Shown here piece by piece: positions 8,866-18,576 of a DNA stretch of 28,710 bases; the stretch's first letter is position 1; every line of letters starts with the position of its first letter. A program made the position numbers and the translations under genes. Below the pieces are notes generated by a model, which was not told the DNA's origin, did not search any database, and was given only the letters and a program-made list of their open reading frames with translations. This DNA comes from Sunxiuqinia sp963974515 (lineage in GTDB: Bacteria > Bacteroidota > Bacteroidia > Bacteroidales > Prolixibacteraceae), in NCBI RefSeq assembly GCF_963974515.1, contig NZ_CAXBDD010000050.1:1-28710 (forward strand), read 5' to 3'.

Positions 8866-8877
8866 AGAAAATGCCCG

Positions 8878-10899
8878 CTAAAGTTTCTCATTTACTTCTT
8901 CCCTGCTGATTGTCTGGTGTAGTTGCTCAATCACCCGGTTCCCCAACGCCGTTTTTCGGTCAATGTGGTTGAGAATTTCCCGGACAAAGTCGTTGCTTTC
9001 AAACTTTCCCCGTACATTTTCAAAATCCAACTGTTTGGTTTTCTGATCTCCATCAATTCCGAAGCCAGTCATCGATTCGAGCCGGAATTCTTTTTTTGCA
9101 TCCGAATAAAGCATTTTATCGATCGCCACGACACTTTGCTGCCATTCCTTAATGATTTGGATGATATCTTCCACCGACATGTCTTCAAGAGACTTGTCGA
9201 AATATTTCGCGATAAAATCAACAGTCCAGTTCCATTCGTAGTTGTAGTAGTTATCATGCAGCGAATAGAAGATGTCTTCAATCTGCCTGAGCTGGTTAAT
9301 ACTGCCGGCTTCCACTCCGTCCAGCAACTCAGAAATAGTATGCTTCGGAGCAATCAACCCGGCAAGGTCAATCCAGTTACCTTTTCCTACCGTTGAGTCG
9401 GCTTTTAAGCAGTAGTACACGTCGCGCTGAGTTTCCAGGGTGCAGGTATTGAGCCGGGTGATGATCGAGTTGCCAATGAATTTCATGATAGCCATGTGGT
9501 ACAACTCAATGCCACGCAGCAGCGAAGTGCGCTTAATTTTGGTATTGTTGTAAGAAAAGACTTCGGTTGTTTCTCCTGAAATTCGCTGGATTTCCTTCAG
9601 CTTGCGAATTCCTTTAGCCATCTTTTGAATGGTAAACGGGCTGAGCAGGTTGAAGTTCACACAATCCATTTTTTTCGGATCGGTGCGCTTATCGCGGCGG
9701 GGCCATTTCAAAACGTCGCGGATGGTTCCCACGCTTTTCAGGTTAATTGCCGGAGCAAGCCAACTTTCGTCTTTGTTTTCAATCAGGTAGGAGAAAGGCA
9801 TGTCCGAAGTGTCTGAGTTCTTGTAATGACGCCCCATGACCATGGTGAAAGCCCCGATTTTTGCGGGCCAAAGCAAATACGAATCGCTGGTGGTTTTGGA
9901 GCCACGCTCAACAATCCCATGGTGGATGGGGCCGAGCTTGTACATGTGGTTACTTTGGTTTGATCCGCTTCCGGCATTGCAAAACGAAAACATGCCGGCG
10001 ATTAACAAGGTCGATTTGTGGTGAGTGACCGTGTAGGGACCAGCAAAAAGCGCACAAGCTTCGCCGTGAAAGCCTTGACAGTTGGCAAAAAACAGTGAGT
10101 TTTCAGCCGAATACTGCGATCCCAGTTTACACCCCTGTCCGATGAAGCAATTGGATACGATCGCACCATCAGTTACCTCTGATCCTGAAGAAATAATAAA
10201 ATCCTTCATGATGATTTCATGTCCTAATTTTACCGGAGCCGAAGCATTGCTGTTGACGGATCCATTTTCAAGCTTGCTGCACCCGTCAATGATTGTGTGT
10301 GCCCCGATTTTTACATTTTTAATTTCGCGGCAGTTGATGATTTGTGAGTACTGTCCAACGAAACCCTGGTCCGCCTTTTTTTCTTCAGTATAATCATCAA
10401 TGAGTTGTTCCAACTTATCGGTAAATACTCTTCGATGTTTGTAAAAGGCAAGCATGTAGGCCAGATGCGCTGATAGCTGATCGTAAATAGCCACTTTACG
10501 GCCGCCAGTTTCATCCAATACTGAAACTTGTATGCCATTGCCAAAGCTTGAAACACCTTCAACAGCCAGTAAATCGGTGTTGTCAATGATGACATGATCT
10601 TCAATGTCGTAGTTGGCGATGTAGTTTTTTACATGATTGACAAACACATTATCTCCCAAAGTGCAATTATGAAAATGCGCGTTGTACAGGCCACAGTGTT
10701 TGGTAACATTTCCAAAAAAAGTCATGGATTCATTGAGCAGTCCGATTCGGTTTTTACCCGAAAATCGGCAGTTTTCAAGTCGTTTTGCATCAAATCCTTC
10801 TTTGACCAAAATATTGTGCCAGTTTTCAGCCTTGTTTTTGTTCTGTTCCAGCTGTTGAATTTCGGCTGTCGTTAATGGACGGTACTTATCGTTTGGCAT
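8878..10899 (-). CDS. DUF4954 left-handed beta-helix protein
   Basis: The protein has 673 residues and matches the pattern of DUF4954 proteins seen in Bacteroidota. Residues about 45-130 and 190-310 consist of hexapeptide-like turns with repeating I/V/L at fixed spacing (for example LGDNVFVNHVKN, VKIGAHTIIDGC and AIVSNCFIGQGC), as in left-handed beta-helix acyl- and nucleotidyltransferases. A middle section rich in His, Gly and Ser (about 275-360, including SGSNQSNHMYKLGPIHHG) looks like the most conserved and possible active-site part. The last 270 residues are mostly helical. No signal peptide, so cytosolic. The reaction is unknown to me; sugar or acyl transfer is only suggested by the fold. 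It is the last gene of a three-gene unit, 11 bases after the methyltransferase stop. Confidence 0.85.
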   Translation of the reverse strand: MPNDKYRPLTTAEIQQLEQNKNKAENWHNILVKEGFDAKRLENCRFSGKNRIGLLNESMTFFGNVTKHCGLYNAHFHNCTLGDNVFVNHVKNYIANYDIEDHVIIDNTDLLAVEGVSSFGNGIQVSVLDETGGRKVAIYDQLSAHLAYMLAFYKHRRVFTDKLEQLIDDYTEEKKADQGFVGQYSQIINCREIKNVKIGAHTIIDGCSKLENGSVNSNASAPVKLGHEIIMKDFIISSGSEVTDGAIVSNCFIGQGCKLGSQYSAENSLFFANCQGFHGEACALFAGPYTVTHHKSTLLIAGMFSFCNAGSGSNQSNHMYKLGPIHHGIVERGSKTTSDSYLLWPAKIGAFTMVMGRHYKNSDTSDMPFSYLIENKDESWLAPAINLKSVGTIRDVLKWPRRDKRTDPKKMDCVNFNLLSPFTIQKMAKGIRKLKEIQRISGETTEVFSYNNTKIKRTSLLRGIELYHMAIMKFIGNSIITRLNTCTLETQRDVYYCLKADSTVGKGNWIDLAGLIAPKHTISELLDGVEAGSINQLRQIEDIFYSLHDNYYNYEWNWTVDFIAKYFDKSLEDMSVEDIIQIIKEWQQSVVAIDKMLYSDAKKEFRLESMTGFGIDGDQKTKQLDFENVRGKFESNDFVREILNHIDRKTALGNRVIEQLHQTISREEVNEKL

Positions 10900-10910
10900 T
10901 GTCGATTCAT

Positions 10911-11627
10911 TTATAGTGTAATTTGGGCAAGATAATCAAAATGATCGCCCTTGATGAGTTGTTTTACTTGCAGTTTATTTCTTCCGACGTGTTCTGTTAG
11001 AAGATCCGGATCAACATAGAGCCAGGGAAACTCGCGGCTCTTTTTGTTCTTGTATTCCGTTTGGAAGCTTAATTCACCGTAATAGCTTTCAGCAACCAAA
11101 TCAATAACGGCCGATCCGTCTTCATCCGTATATAAAAAAATAAGATCGGACGAATCGATCAAGATTTGACCTTTCGGCTGAAGCAGGTTGCCTAGTTTTT
11201 GTAACAGCAGGTCTAAGCGGCTTAAGCTTCCGGCAATTCCGGTTCCGTTCATCAACAGGAGAATGGTGTCGTATTTGTCATTTTCAAATTGAAAGAAATC
11301 AGCTTGCCGAATGTCTGTAACCCCCCGATCTTTCATCACCTGACAGCATAGAGGAGACCGCTCGAGCGCCGTTACTTCAAGGCCCTTTTGTTGCAGATAA
11401 AGTGCATGGCTTCCTGCGCAGGCTCCTACATCTAAAATTCGGCCGTGAGCCAAATCAAGCGCTTTTTGCTCCAAGGCCGGCATTTGCTTGTAACTACGAA
11501 AAAAGTATGATGGAAGCACTTCATCGGTGTCAAAATTTTCTGAATGGATATAGATAGGCGAATTGTCGCGATGAAAGTGGTAGTTGAATACGCCTTGAGA
11601 AATTGGATCTTCTTCCGGAAAAATCAT
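10911..11627 (-). CDS. Class I SAM-dependent methyltransferase
   Basis: The protein has 238 residues. A Rossmann-type SAM-binding motif I lies at about residues 64-74 (ILDVGACAGSH), with the acidic ribose-binding Glu89 (TALER) after the second strand. A motif IV-like segment is DTILLLMNGTGIAG. The glycine motif GACAG departs slightly from GxGxG, which is common in this group. The substrate is unknown, and nothing in the sequence points to DNA, RNA, protein or small molecule. No signal peptide. It lies 12 bases after the 91-residue gene and 11 before DUF4954, so it is almost certainly co-transcribed. Proximity suggests it works with the DUF4954 protein, but this is inference. Confidence 0.85.
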   Translation of the reverse strand: MIFPEEDPISQGVFNYHFHRDNSPIYIHSENFDTDEVLPSYFFRSYKQMPALEQKALDLAHGRILDVGACAGSHALYLQQKGLEVTALERSPLCCQVMKDRGVTDIRQADFFQFENDKYDTILLLMNGTGIAGSLSRLDLLLQKLGNLLQPKGQILIDSSDLIFLYTDEDGSAVIDLVAESYYGELSFQTEYKNKKSREFPWLYVDPDLLTEHVGRNKLQVKQLIKGDHFDYLAQITL

Positions 11628-11639
11628 ACGAATGATGGC

Positions 11640-11915
11640 TTATTTTAAAAGAGATAATTCGGCTTCAAATTTAAAACAAGTTTCGTGTCTTTGCGAATAA
11701 ATGTAAAAGCCTTCTGATTCTCCTTCTCCAATAATGAAGATTTTTAAATCGGGATAGTTTTTGGAAATATCTTTAATCTCATCCAGATTGATGTTTTCCT
11801 TTTGCAACCAGATGGATGTGCTAAACTCACCCAGTCTCAATCTTTTCCCCGCCAGATCGGCGTGCTCGAAAAGTTCGAGTGATTTGTGGTAGTTTATTTG
11901 TTTAAAATTAACCAT
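11640..11915 (-). CDS. Small conserved-looking protein, unknown function
   Basis: The protein has 91 residues and I do not recognise it. It is charged and soluble, with no signal peptide or membrane segment and predicted mixed alpha/beta character (IKDISKNYPDLKIFIIGEGESEGFYIYSQ is strand-like at the end). The reading frame ends 12 bases before the methyltransferase start, on the same strand. The ATG at 11915 is preceded by a purine-rich AAAAAG. The tight spacing and amino-acid composition like the neighbours support a real gene, the first of the unit with the methyltransferase and DUF4954. No clear TAnnTTTG element was seen upstream. Confidence 0.6.
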   Translation of the reverse strand: MVNFKQINYHKSLELFEHADLAGKRLRLGEFSTSIWLQKENINLDEIKDISKNYPDLKIFIIGEGESEGFYIYSQRHETCFKFEAELSLLK

Positions 11916-12027
11916 CTTTTTGATTTGGTTGTGGAAAACAATTTACGACATTTTCCTTTTTTAAGGGCAGTCTGGCTTTGAAATTTTATGAACAATTTTG
12001 TGTGATTGCGGGTAAGATATTGGTTAT

Positions 12028-12065
12028 TAGAACAAAGCGCCGGTTTTTACCGGCGTTTTGTTCTA
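12028..12065 (-). terminator. Large inverted repeat, likely terminator of the FadL-like gene
   Basis: A 16-bp stem (12028-12043 with 12050-12065, one G-T pair) with a 6-base loop; the stem includes GCCGG/CCGGC. It begins 12 bases beyond the stop codon of the gene at 12078. The T-run is partly inside the stem in both orientations, so it may act in both. Confidence 0.7.
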
Positions 12066-12077
12066 ATCTAAATTTTT

Positions 12078-13547
12078 CTAAAATCGGAATCCCAAAGTCA
12101 TGATTAACTGGTCTTTGGTAATTTCAAAGTTGGCCAAATCGGAACCATTATAGACCTCTGCATAATTTTTATCCAGGGCATGTTTGTAGGCCACATCAAA
12201 GAAAAATCCCCCCTGGCGAAATCCCAGGCCGCCTGAAACTGCAGATGAAACAGCATCGCTGGTGTCCATTGCGGTGGATTGAAAATTTTCATTCATCGGG
12301 TTGGGGTAGTGTTCGTATCCGCCTCTCAAACTCAGTTCATTCGATAAGCGGTACTCAGCGCCAACATGCAGATTGCCTACCGACTTGTAAGCATTCTTGA
12401 TTTCCTGATTCTCATCAAAGAAATCATAACCATCGCCGCCATCGTCTAATTTGATGGTTGAATAATCGACGTATTCATAGTCAAGGCTGATTATGGCTGA
12501 TTTCCCGATGACATAGGCGGCACTGAAGACAGCTTTCATCGGAGTTGTTAAATCGTAGTCGTAATCACCAAGCGGCGAAAGCGCTTCAAAATTCTCTGAG
12601 CCGTCATCAAAGCTAATGTACGAATACATCGCATTGTCAAAGTAATCGTGCAAACGGTAGAATGTCGGAGTATGAACAGCTACGCCAAAGCGTAAAGCAT
12701 CCGTCGGTTTATAAATCGCTCCCAACTTCACATTAAATCCGGTTCCCGTTGTATTCAAATATGTGTTGAAAGTATAGTCATTGAAATAGGGAATGTTATT
12801 GTCGACATCGTTCTCGAATAAACTGGTTCTTTCTTTAAAGTCAACATTGTGAATGCCTACGGTGGCTCCCAAATAAAATCGGTGATTGAAATTGGCTGCC
12901 ATGGAGATCAAAAACTCATCGATATTTCCTTTTTGTGAATATGACTTTCGCTGCGATTGGCCGTATCCTGCCTCCGCAATATCATTAAAATATTCGCCAT
13001 TATCTTCATCAAAAATGAGCAAATCAGTTTGCCAGGCCAGTTCTTCGTAGTAATTGCTCCAAACATCATTATTGGCATTGGCTGTAAAATCGTCGAGCAA
13101 GGTCGAATTGGCGTCTCTGGCTTCCATCATGCGTTTCATATTGAAGTTATTTAGCCGGTTATAGCCTACACCAAAACTCAATCCAACCATGGAGCCATTC
13201 TGGGTTCCGTTGTCTCCAAAATTGGTGACGTAGCCAACATTGGGTAGCCCGATGGTGTATTTTGACTCGTTGGTTGTTTGGCCCAGGTAATTAACATCAA
13301 CCGACGTTTTTCCAAACGAAGGAGTAACTACAAATTCGCTACTGCGGTAAATTCCCAAACCTGCCGGGTTAATGCTGGCCGAAGTGAAGTCGCCACCCAA
13401 GGCTCCAAAGGCATTTCCCATGGCCGCCGAACGGGCCGTTCCTTGTATTCTGTAATCTGAGTAACGTAACCCGTCAACTAAGTTTTGTCCAATTGCGGTT
13501 GTGCTGATAAAGAGCATGACAACCAGTATGTATTGAATTTTTTTCAT
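12078..13547 (-). CDS. OmpP1/FadL-like outer-membrane barrel protein
   Basis: The protein has 489 residues, starting at the ATG at 13547; a further in-frame ATG at 13571 would put residues before the signal peptide (MKKIQYILVVMLFISTTAIG). The N-terminal motif GTARSAAMGNAFGALGGDFTSASINPAGLG is typical of the Bacteroidota version of the OmpP1/FadL/TodX family, whose members transport hydrophobic molecules. The C-terminal strand LIMTLGFRF has the expected final aromatic residue for outer-membrane insertion. The cargo is unknown; fatty acids or other hydrophobic compounds are the family expectation. It lies 53 bases downstream of the Tyr/Ser-rich lipoprotein gene and is probably co-transcribed with it. 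A strong hairpin follows. Confidence 0.85.
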   Translation of the reverse strand: MKKIQYILVVMLFISTTAIGQNLVDGLRYSDYRIQGTARSAAMGNAFGALGGDFTSASINPAGLGIYRSSEFVVTPSFGKTSVDVNYLGQTTNESKYTIGLPNVGYVTNFGDNGTQNGSMVGLSFGVGYNRLNNFNMKRMMEARDANSTLLDDFTANANNDVWSNYYEELAWQTDLLIFDEDNGEYFNDIAEAGYGQSQRKSYSQKGNIDEFLISMAANFNHRFYLGATVGIHNVDFKERTSLFENDVDNNIPYFNDYTFNTYLNTTGTGFNVKLGAIYKPTDALRFGVAVHTPTFYRLHDYFDNAMYSYISFDDGSENFEALSPLGDYDYDLTTPMKAVFSAAYVIGKSAIISLDYEYVDYSTIKLDDGGDGYDFFDENQEIKNAYKSVGNLHVGAEYRLSNELSLRGGYEHYPNPMNENFQSTAMDTSDAVSSAVSGGLGFRQGGFFFDVAYKHALDKNYAEVYNGSDLANFEITKDQLIMTLGFRF

Positions 13548-13600
13548 GGCTGAATCAAATTTGATAAACAATACTATTCGCTTTTTTTGTCCTATTGTTA

Positions 13601-15010
13601 TTAACGCCGGCCACTGCCACTTGAACCGCTGCTCCTGCTGCTTCCACTGCTGCTTGAACCGCTTGAACGACTTGGGCTGCTATAGCTTCCACTGCTTCGG
13701 CTCGGGCTTGACTGGTAGCTGCTGTTATTTGAATTCGTACTTCGGCTTGGAGCTGCCTGGTAGGTTGACCGTGGCGTTGTGCTTGAGCCTTTGCTGTATG
13801 AAGAACTTGATCGGTAGGTCTTCTGATAACTGCTGGAACTACTTTTCGGAGTACTTACTCTCGAACTGCTACTGCTACTTGGTTTGCTGTAAGTAGAAGT
13901 TCGCGGGGTAACATAGTTCTTGCTGTTATAGCTCGACCGGGTGACAGTTCTGGGCTTGCTGTAACTTGGTGTGTATTCTCTTCGCTGGGTCGTCGTTGTT
14001 TGCGGCTGATAGGTCCGCTGGTTTGTTGTCGCACTTTTTACCGTGTTGGTTGACGATCCGTCAGTCGAAATACTTCTCCGGCCTGAAGAACTAACTTCTC
14101 CGGAAGTGGTTAATCTTCTCTTTTCAACAATGGTTGCATTCTTAGTGGTGCCACCACCATCAGTGGTGCGTCTTCCGCTGTTACTTACTGTTGACGAGGT
14201 TGACCTGCGTGAGCTGCCAAGATCTTGGGTCGATGTGCTTTTCAGTCTGGAACTACCGCTTGTTGAAAGCCGGCCTACAGATCCTGAACCTCCGCTGCTT
14301 GCATAATTGTTATATGATGAGCGGCGGTGTCCGTACTCATAACGATCGGAATCGTAATAATGATGATGTCCCCAGTAGCTGTTGTACCCGTAATAAGGAT
14401 ACCCCCAAGAGTAGTAGGGGCTGTACCAACTGTATCCGAATGAATAATACGGGCTGTACCAACTACTTCCCCAAGGGCTATAATAGCTGTAGTAGCCACC
14501 ATATCCTCCGTAATACCACGGATCATAAAAGAAAGGATCGTAATAGTACGGATCATACATAAATCTGCTGGAGTAATATGAACCATAGAAATAAGGACGG
14601 TGGAAACGATTAATCCGATAGGCATAATCAATCTCATCGGCGTCGTAGTAGTTATTGATTACGTAATCAATATCTCCGTCGTTTTCATAAATGGTTGTAT
14701 CTGATCCCATCAACTCCATATTGCCCATGTCGTATAGAAGTTCATCAGCAGATGGATCATCGCTTTCATAAATGTGATTCTTCAATGTTTGTGAGCCATC
14801 TGCATTTTCTTCCATCTCCGTAATCACCTGCTGTCTTGAAACGACTTGTGATCTGCTCTCATTGGATGCTGTTTTTTCAACAATTGCGGGAGGAGGAACA
14901 TCTCCGGGCGTAAAATAGATGTCATCGTACCTGTCGGTTACGTATGTCCCGGTGGTACATGCACCGAGTAACAGTGCTAATGCCGAGATAAGTGTAACTT
15001 TTGCTTTCAT
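13601..15010 (-). CDS. Tyr-rich/Ser-rich low-complexity lipoprotein
   Basis: The protein has 469 residues. The signal ends in the lipobox LGAC (Cys18). Residues about 20-125 are acidic and moderately ordered. Residues about 130-235 are extremely rich in Tyr, Trp, Pro, Gly and Phe, with the unit SWYSPYYS[FW]GY recurring. The last 230 residues are Ser/Thr/Arg-rich and disordered, ending in SSGSSGSGRR. No catalytic domain is recognisable. The composition suggests a surface or periplasmic structural or adhesive protein, but this is inference. The start is unusually well marked by AGGAGGT six bases before the ATG, which is rare in this lineage. It is first of a probable two-gene unit with the FadL-like protein and diverges from proS. 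Confidence 0.8.
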   Translation of the reverse strand: MKAKVTLISALALLLGACTTGTYVTDRYDDIYFTPGDVPPPAIVEKTASNESRSQVVSRQQVITEMEENADGSQTLKNHIYESDDPSADELLYDMGNMELMGSDTTIYENDGDIDYVINNYYDADEIDYAYRINRFHRPYFYGSYYSSRFMYDPYYYDPFFYDPWYYGGYGGYYSYYSPWGSSWYSPYYSFGYSWYSPYYSWGYPYYGYNSYWGHHHYYDSDRYEYGHRRSSYNNYASSGGSGSVGRLSTSGSSRLKSTSTQDLGSSRRSTSSTVSNSGRRTTDGGGTTKNATIVEKRRLTTSGEVSSSGRRSISTDGSSTNTVKSATTNQRTYQPQTTTTQRREYTPSYSKPRTVTRSSYNSKNYVTPRTSTYSKPSSSSSSRVSTPKSSSSSYQKTYRSSSSYSKGSSTTPRSTYQAAPSRSTNSNNSSYQSSPSRSSGSYSSPSRSSGSSSSGSSRSSGSSGSGRR

Positions 15011-15016
15011 AACTAG

Positions 15017-15023
15017 ACCTCCT
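15017..15023 (-). promoter_or_regulatory. Perfect Shine-Dalgarno of the lipoprotein gene
   Basis: The minus strand reads AGGAGGT, complementary to the 16S rRNA 3' end, 6 bases from the ATG at 15010. Most other genes in this window lack such a sequence, so this supports the start and suggests strong initiation. Confidence 0.7.
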
Positions 15024-15104
15024 GTATCTTTAAAAATAAATTATTTACTTTGTAGCTTCAAAATTCAATACAAAAGAAGCAAATACCATACCAAAACAAA
15101 AGAT

Positions 15105-16580
<1,476 letters not shown>

Positions 16581-16601
16581 GTTTTTCGCAAATCATGATA
16601 A

Positions 16602-16636
16602 AAGGAAGCAGTCATTCTTGGCTGCTTTTCTTATTT
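16602..16636 (+). terminator. Hairpin after proS
   Basis: AAGCAG (16606-16611) pairs with CTGCTT (16622-16627), with a 10-base loop and weaker flanking pairs, then a T-rich stretch (TTCTTATTTTT). It sits between proS and the next gene, which suggests that the genes at 16656-19891 form a separate unit. Confidence 0.55.
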
Positions 16637-16655
16637 TTAGGAAAAATCTAAGCGA

Positions 16656-17342
16656 ATGACAAAAGTTACGGATAACAACCACAACTACGAGCTGATCGTT
16701 GCCAAGTCGAATGTGAAACAACAGGCGCACGCCAATACCTTGGCTTCGTTTAATGTGTTGAAAGATGTGTTGAAAGAATTGGTCGAAGAGTTTCGGACCG
16801 CGCTCAACGGCAAAGTGTCGGCTGAAGTGTTGCCTGTTTACATTGAAAAAGGCCCTTTCGAAGCCGAGTTTAAACTGGCCGGCGACTTGCTGGTTTTCAG
16901 CATGCACTCCAACATTTTCATGTTTAACCGCGAACACCCGATTTGGAAAATCGATTACGTGAAGGAGCAACCGCTGAATTCCTATTGTGGCATCATTCAT
17001 ATTTATAATTTTTTGTCCGACTCGTTTAAGTACAACCGGCTGCAAGACTTGGGCTACCTGATTGCGCGGATTTTTATCAATCAGGAAAGTCATTTTTTTG
17101 TTGAAGGGAAGCGACAATCTGGTGAGCTGGTGAAAGATTTCGGAAACGATGTAGTGACCAAAGATGTTTTCAGGCAAATTCTGAAAACAGCCATTAAATA
17201 TGCGGTTGACTTCGATTTGTTGGTTCCTCCTTACGATCAGGTGAAGATCGCTTCGGTGGAACAGATGAAAGATGAAATCAGCCATTCAAAAATAATAACC
17301 GGCAAACGTGTTGGTTTTAAGTTTAACTCTGATGATATTTAA
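16656..17342 (+). CDS. Uncharacterised soluble protein upstream of pepT
   Basis: The protein has 228 residues, with no signal peptide, membrane segment or motif I recognise. It looks like a mixed alpha/beta protein (for example VLPVYIEKGPFEAEFKLAGDLLVFSMHSN). The short space to pepT, 4 bases after this stop, points to one mRNA with pepT and tilS. An antisense open frame of similar length covers it (16593-17285); I reject that one because the plus frame has the operon spacing. Function unknown; a housekeeping role in Bacteroidota is plausible from its place between proS and pepT/tilS, but not shown. Confidence 0.8.
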   Translation: MTKVTDNNHNYELIVAKSNVKQQAHANTLASFNVLKDVLKELVEEFRTALNGKVSAEVLPVYIEKGPFEAEFKLAGDLLVFSMHSNIFMFNREHPIWKIDYVKEQPLNSYCGIIHIYNFLSDSFKYNRLQDLGYLIARIFINQESHFFVEGKRQSGELVKDFGNDVVTKDVFRQILKTAIKYAVDFDLLVPPYDQVKIASVEQMKDEISHSKIITGKRVGFKFNSDDI

Positions 17343-17346
17343 CGAT

Positions 17347-18576
17347 ATGGAAAAAGTAATTAGCCGTTTTATTCGATATGCCAAAGTGCATACGACATCT
17401 GACCCGAAAAGCCAAAGCTTTCCGAGTACTGATCGCCAGCTTGATTTTGCGGAGCAACTTGTGGCTGAATTAAAGGAAATTGGCATGGAGGACGTTGAGA
17501 AAGATGCCAATGGTTATGTAATGGCGACCCTTCCTTCGAATATTGAACAGGATTGTCCGGTGGTTGGCTTTGTCGCTCACATGGATACCAGCCCTGATTT
17601 TTCGGGCGATAACGTAAATCCGCAGATCATAAAGTACGAAGGTGGAACCATTCAATTGAATGAAAAAGTGGCCTTGTCGCCGGAGCAGTTTCCGGATTTG
17701 CTGAACTATGTTGGACAGGAAATCATTACCACCGACGGAACAACCTTACTAGGCGCCGATGACAAAGCCGGGTTAGCCGAAATTATGACTGCCCTGGATT
17801 ACCTGCTGGAGAATCCGGAAGTGAAACATGGAAAAGTGCGTGTTTGCTTTACGCCCGATGAAGAAATAGGCAAGGGAGCCGACTTTTTTGATGTGGAAAG
17901 ATTTGGGGCCAAATTCGCTTATACCCTTGACGGTGGTGAAATTGGAGAATTGGAATATGAGAACTTCAATGCTGCTATGGCTACTCTAACTATTAACGGG
18001 CGCAGCGTGCATCCCGGTGCAGCAAAAAATAAAATGATCAATGCGATTGAAGTGGGCACCCGGCTGATGTCGATGCTGCCTGCCAATGAACGTCCGGAAT
18101 TCACTGAGAAACGCGAGGGTTTTTTCCATTGCGTGTCGTTTCAGGGAGCTGTTGAGAAAACCAGCGTTACGCTTATTATTCGTGATCACGACATGAGCCT
18201 ATTCAAGAAACGAAAAAACGTGGTGACGCAGGCATGCAAGTTTCTGAATGATATCTACGGAGAAGGTACTGTGGTGTTGGAAATGGTTGACCAGTACTAC
18301 AACATGCGTGAAAAAGTGGAACCGGTCAAATATGTCGTTGATCTGGCCGAAGAAGCCATGCACGAACTGGGAATCAGTCCGAAAATCAAACCCATTCGCG
18401 GAGGAACGGACGGCTCGCGCCTATCGTATATGGGTTTGCCGTGCCCGAATATCTTTGCCGGCGGTCATAATTTTCACGGGCCTTATGAGTACGTGCCAAC
18501 CAAATCAATGATCAAAGCGGTTGAAGTGGTGATTCGCATCTGCGAAAAGGTAGTCAAATTGGGCGATGCTTCCTGA
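17347..18576 (+). CDS. pepT: Peptidase T (tripeptidase)
   Basis: The protein has 409 residues. It is an M20 metallopeptidase that removes N-terminal residues from tripeptides in the cytosol. Zinc ligands and catalytic residues are visible: His and Asp in VAHMDTSPDFSGDN, Asp in LLGADDKAG, the Glu pair in TPDEEIGKGADFF, Asp in TLDGGEIGELEYEN, and a late His in AGGHNFHGPYE. The dimer/lid domain carries HPGAAKNKM. I use the ATG at 17347, which gives the family N-terminus MEKVISRFIRYAKVHTTSD. The gene lies 4 bases after the preceding stop, and its last 11 bases overlap tilS. Confidence 0.95.
   Translation: MEKVISRFIRYAKVHTTSDPKSQSFPSTDRQLDFAEQLVAELKEIGMEDVEKDANGYVMATLPSNIEQDCPVVGFVAHMDTSPDFSGDNVNPQIIKYEGGTIQLNEKVALSPEQFPDLLNYVGQEIITTDGTTLLGADDKAGLAEIMTALDYLLENPEVKHGKVRVCFTPDEEIGKGADFFDVERFGAKFAYTLDGGEIGELEYENFNAAMATLTINGRSVHPGAAKNKMINAIEVGTRLMSMLPANERPEFTEKREGFFHCVSFQGAVEKTSVTLIIRDHDMSLFKKRKNVVTQACKFLNDIYGEGTVVLEMVDQYYNMREKVEPVKYVVDLAEEAMHELGISPKIKPIRGGTDGSRLSYMGLPCPNIFAGGHNFHGPYEYVPTKSMIKAVEVVIRICEKVVKLGDAS

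Noticed and set aside
13601..14600. CRISPR-like or tandem DNA repeats in the Ser/Tyr-coding region
   Set aside because: The repetition follows codons of a low-complexity protein, with no constant spacer or repeat length.
16593..17285. Long open frame of 230 codons on the minus strand
   Set aside because: It is antisense to the 228-residue gene whose stop is 4 bases from pepT. The His/Asn/Phe-rich minus product looks like a frame shadow, and no start signal or family is seen.
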